Part shown: positions 13,671-15,596 of the stretch, one piece after another
Layout: the number at the start of each line of letters is the position of its first letter
Position numbering within the stretch: position 1 is the first letter of the stretch
Origin: Bacteroidales bacterium
GTDB taxonomy: Bacteria > Bacteroidota > Bacteroidia > Bacteroidales > UBA4181
DNA: 15,596 nt
Direction of reading: 5' to 3'
NCBI GenBank assembly: GCA_031287245.1
Contig: JAITTD010000207.1
Span: 1 to 15,596 of the forward strand
Program-made: the position numbers and the translations under genes
The notes under the pieces: model-generated
The model's input: only the letters and a program-made list of their open reading frames with translations
The model's database searches: none
Told to the model about the DNA's origin: nothing

Positions 13671-15119
13671 ATGAATAAGAAAAAACAACAGAAAAACACC
13701 AAGTTTGCACCCCCCATTGCAAGCATTACACCTCAAAAATTCAACTGGATAAAATTTTCGGGCAAATTGCTGCTGCTTTTGGCGATGGTGATGGCGGCAG
13801 TCGTTTATACGGACAAAAAAGAATACTTCACCGCCGACCAGCGAAACAATCATGTGGAGCGAAAGTGGCGCTCGTTCTACCGTTTCGCTGGAAAACAAAA
13901 GAAGGAAGTGGATATGGTGATTTTTGGCAATTCCCATGCAATGGCAGGCGTAGAGCCGTTTATCGTATCCATGGTGACAGGTACTTACTGCTTTATTCTG
14001 GGAACGCCCGGTTCGGCGGTGATGGATACATGGTTCGGTTTGAACGAAGTGCTGCGGTATGCCAAGCCGAAAGTGGTTATTTTGGAAACATCTTTCATTC
14101 ACAGTAGCGAGGTAGGGCAGGAGTGGAGCCGGATACAAAGTTTTGAAGCCAAACAAAGCGCTTGGTACAAATTGCTGATGATGCCGTATTACTTCAAAAG
14201 CAACGACTGGGTGAAAGCATGGTCGCCTTCCATCCGAAATCACTCGTTTTTGCTGACAGATCAGGCACGCATAGCATTCAATAAGGCAACAAAAAACAAA
14301 AATCCCGACCGCGTAAAGTTAGACCTCGGCAGGTTTGCGCATGGAAATAACCACTTGACTGATACTACCATTGCCAAATATGACATCACAGGTGCGCCTG
14401 TTGACGGGCGCAAAGTAAAAATATCGGAAAAAAGCAAGGAATACCTGAGAAAAATAGCCGACCTGTGTCAGGCGAATGGCATTTCCCTGATGTTTCTCAG
14501 CACCGCCAAATATTACAGAACATTTGACCATTACGAAGACCTCAAAGCCACGCTGAGCGCAGAAATTCAAAAATATCCCCAAGCCCAATGGTTAAACCTT
14601 CAATCGCCTTACGACTCGTTGAGTTACACCAAAGAAGCCTTTGAAAATGATCTTTCCGGTTCCCAGCACTCCACCACCTACGGCATGGAAATCACCGCCT
14701 ATAAATTAGCCGCTTTCTTGCAGGATCACTACGCATCCATCTTGCCCGACAGGTCGAGCGACGCAGTGTGGCTTGCCGATTTGAGCGACCAGAGCCATTT
14801 CGCATTTATTCGCGATGTTGTACCCGGAATGACCGGATTTGAAAGCGTTTTGAAGGATAAAACCGTTGGCGCGTTTCATATTCGGGAAATGCTGGTGCAG
14901 GAAACGCCGGAAGCCAACAGAGTGATTATCAAAGTGGACAGGCATCCCGCACTGACTTCCTCTATGGTGGCAACCTTTGTGCTTCAATATCAGAACAACG
15001 CATTTGCAACGGAAATTCAGATGAGCAGTTTCCCCAATGTACAGCCGCCACAGCACCATGTTTATATCGTTGATTTGAAAAAAGATGTAAAAGCGCTGGA
15101 CGTGCTGTCCATCCGTTAA
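13671..15119 (+). CDS. SGNH-like acyltransferase partner of the MBOAT protein
   Basis: This 482-residue protein has one N-terminal membrane anchor (about 31-47) and a periplasmic body. VDMVIFGNSHAMAGVEP (80-96) resembles the nucleophile block of SGNH/DltD-type enzymes, with S88 as probable nucleophile. VVILETSF (135-142) and an AlgJ-like helical middle follow. NDLSGSQHSTTYGME (326-340) near the end of the fold offers D327 and H333 as the rest of the triad. Ser first and Asp/His last is the DltD/PatB order rather than the permuted AlgX order. Residues about 365-482 form an extra strand-rich domain that I do not recognise. The ATG at 13671 is two bases after the MBOAT stop; an in-frame TTG at 13665 is possible but unlikely. 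The likely role is transfer of acetyl groups from the MBOAT protein to a glycan. It ends inside a convergent overlap with the DUF4469 gene. Confidence 0.78.
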   Translation: MNKKKQQKNTKFAPPIASITPQKFNWIKFSGKLLLLLAMVMAAVVYTDKKEYFTADQRNNHVERKWRSFYRFAGKQKKEVDMVIFGNSHAMAGVEPFIVSMVTGTYCFILGTPGSAVMDTWFGLNEVLRYAKPKVVILETSFIHSSEVGQEWSRIQSFEAKQSAWYKLLMMPYYFKSNDWVKAWSPSIRNHSFLLTDQARIAFNKATKNKNPDRVKLDLGRFAHGNNHLTDTTIAKYDITGAPVDGRKVKISEKSKEYLRKIADLCQANGISLMFLSTAKYYRTFDHYEDLKATLSAEIQKYPQAQWLNLQSPYDSLSYTKEAFENDLSGSQHSTTYGMEITAYKLAAFLQDHYASILPDRSSDAVWLADLSDQSHFAFIRDVVPGMTGFESVLKDKTVGAFHIREMLVQETPEANRVIIKVDRHPALTSSMVATFVLQYQNNAFATEIQMSSFPNVQPPQHHVYIVDLKKDVKALDVLSIR

Positions 15120-15596
15120 TCCTTGCCGCAACACAGATATTTGATGAAGGGAGCATCTGATTGTAAATAATGCTGCGCGGTTCTTTGAGAAAAACGTTAC
15201 CTTGCGAAAATCGGGTAACCACTTTGAGCGTGTACATCCCCGCTGCCAATGCCGGCACGCGAGCAATCAGTTTTTTTGGAGTGTTCACCGTGAGGCGGTG
15301 CGTTACAGGCGTTTCTGCGCCGTCTGCGGCAACAAAGAATACGCCCAGACCTGTCTCGTCTGCGGGTGCTACCTTCATTTTGTTGCCCTCAATGATAATA
15401 TCTTCATTGGGGGTGATGGTGCCATCGGTTTTGCCGTTGGCAGCATCGGTCACCAGCCCGATGTAGGCGCCGCTTTCCTTTACGCCCAGCACTTCCACGC
15501 CCACTGCGCCCAAGGCGGCACGCAACTCGGCGGTGGGGGTCATATCGCAGGTGGTTTTGTGTGTAGCAGGGTTGTACCTTGCCTCCGCGCCAATCC
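14962..15596 (-). CDS. DUF4469/HU-like domain protein, 5' end beyond the window
   Basis: The frame is open to the window edge, so at least 17 residues (IGAEARYNPATHKTTCD) precede the internal ATG at 15541-15543. The N-terminal part looks like the end of an HU/IHF-like DNA-binding domain found in Bacteroidota proteins; next comes VEVLGVKESGAYIGLVTDAA, then a DUF4469-type beta-sandwich with TPNEDIIIEGNKMKVAP, LGVFFV and AAGMYTLKVVTRFS, ending at LKEPRSIIYN. Family members normally stop about here. This frame runs on for 50 or more residues, mostly antisense to the SGNH gene (14962-15119), with unusual composition. Another frame reaches a stop at 15116-15118, just at the SGNH stop codon, so a frameshift or lost stop is possible. 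The function is unknown beyond probable DNA or protein binding. Confidence 0.75.
   Translation of the reverse strand, partial: IGAEARYNPATHKTTCDMTPTAELRAALGAVGVEVLGVKESGAYIGLVTDAANGKTDGTITPNEDIIIEGNKMKVAPADETGLGVFFVAADGAETPVTHRLTVNTPKKLIARVPALAAGMYTLKVVTRFSQGNVFLKEPRSIIYNQMLPSSNICVAARINGWTARPALLHLFSNQRYKHGAVAAVHWGNCSSEFPLQMRCSDIEAQRLPP

Overview
The window looks like chromosome from a member of the Bacteroidota, probably the order Bacteroidales. I base this on four things: repeated matches to the Bacteroidota promoter pattern (a TTTG or TTG element about 20 bases before TAnnTTTG), lipoproteins of families typical of the phylum (DUF4292, DUF4469), a long RecQ with a C-terminal extension, and SufC/SufD sequences of Bacteroides type. 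Species cannot be read from this sequence alone. Most genes have moderate GC; bases 1-867 are clearly AT-rich and look different in origin.

Layout. (a) 1-867, accessory-looking: a perfect GC-rich hairpin at the window edge, then two small unrecognised genes on the minus strand. (b) 868-3840: a tightly spaced minus-strand pair, a ComA-like phosphosulfolactate synthase followed by a DedA-family membrane protein, divergent from a Sir2-type deacylase. A DUF4292 lipoprotein converges on sir2 with a 9-base overlap. (c) 3841-4250: a 410-base intergenic region with a good recQ promoter and one tiny ORF that has a strong Shine-Dalgarno sequence. (d) 4251-7331: a three-gene plus-strand operon, recQ, a small TPR protein and secG, with gaps of 7 and 5 bases. 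(e) 7501-9253: a PolB-like 3'-5' exonuclease converging (47-base overlap) on a coiled-coil OmpA/MotB-domain lipoprotein. (f) 9310-12070, minus strand: pfkA, then sufC and an unusually short sufD. (g) 12205-15119: an MBOAT O-acyltransferase and an SGNH-type partner, two bases apart, probably modifying a surface glycan by O-acylation. (h) The right edge holds a DUF4469/HU-like protein, cut at its 5' end by the window and reading 158 bases into the antisense of the SGNH gene.

How the genes work together: secG (protein export), the lipoproteins and the MBOAT/SGNH pair concern the envelope; recQ and the exonuclease concern DNA repair; sufC/sufD belong to Fe-S cluster assembly; pfkA is glycolytic. 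Most of this is housekeeping. The points most worth a second look are the N-terminally truncated SufD in a sufC-sufD pair without sufB or sufS, the AT-rich pair of orphan small genes, the ComA homologue without ComB/ComC nearby, and the MBOAT/SGNH pair whose partner has an unassigned C-terminal domain. I found no CRISPR array, tRNA, rRNA or intact insertion sequence.
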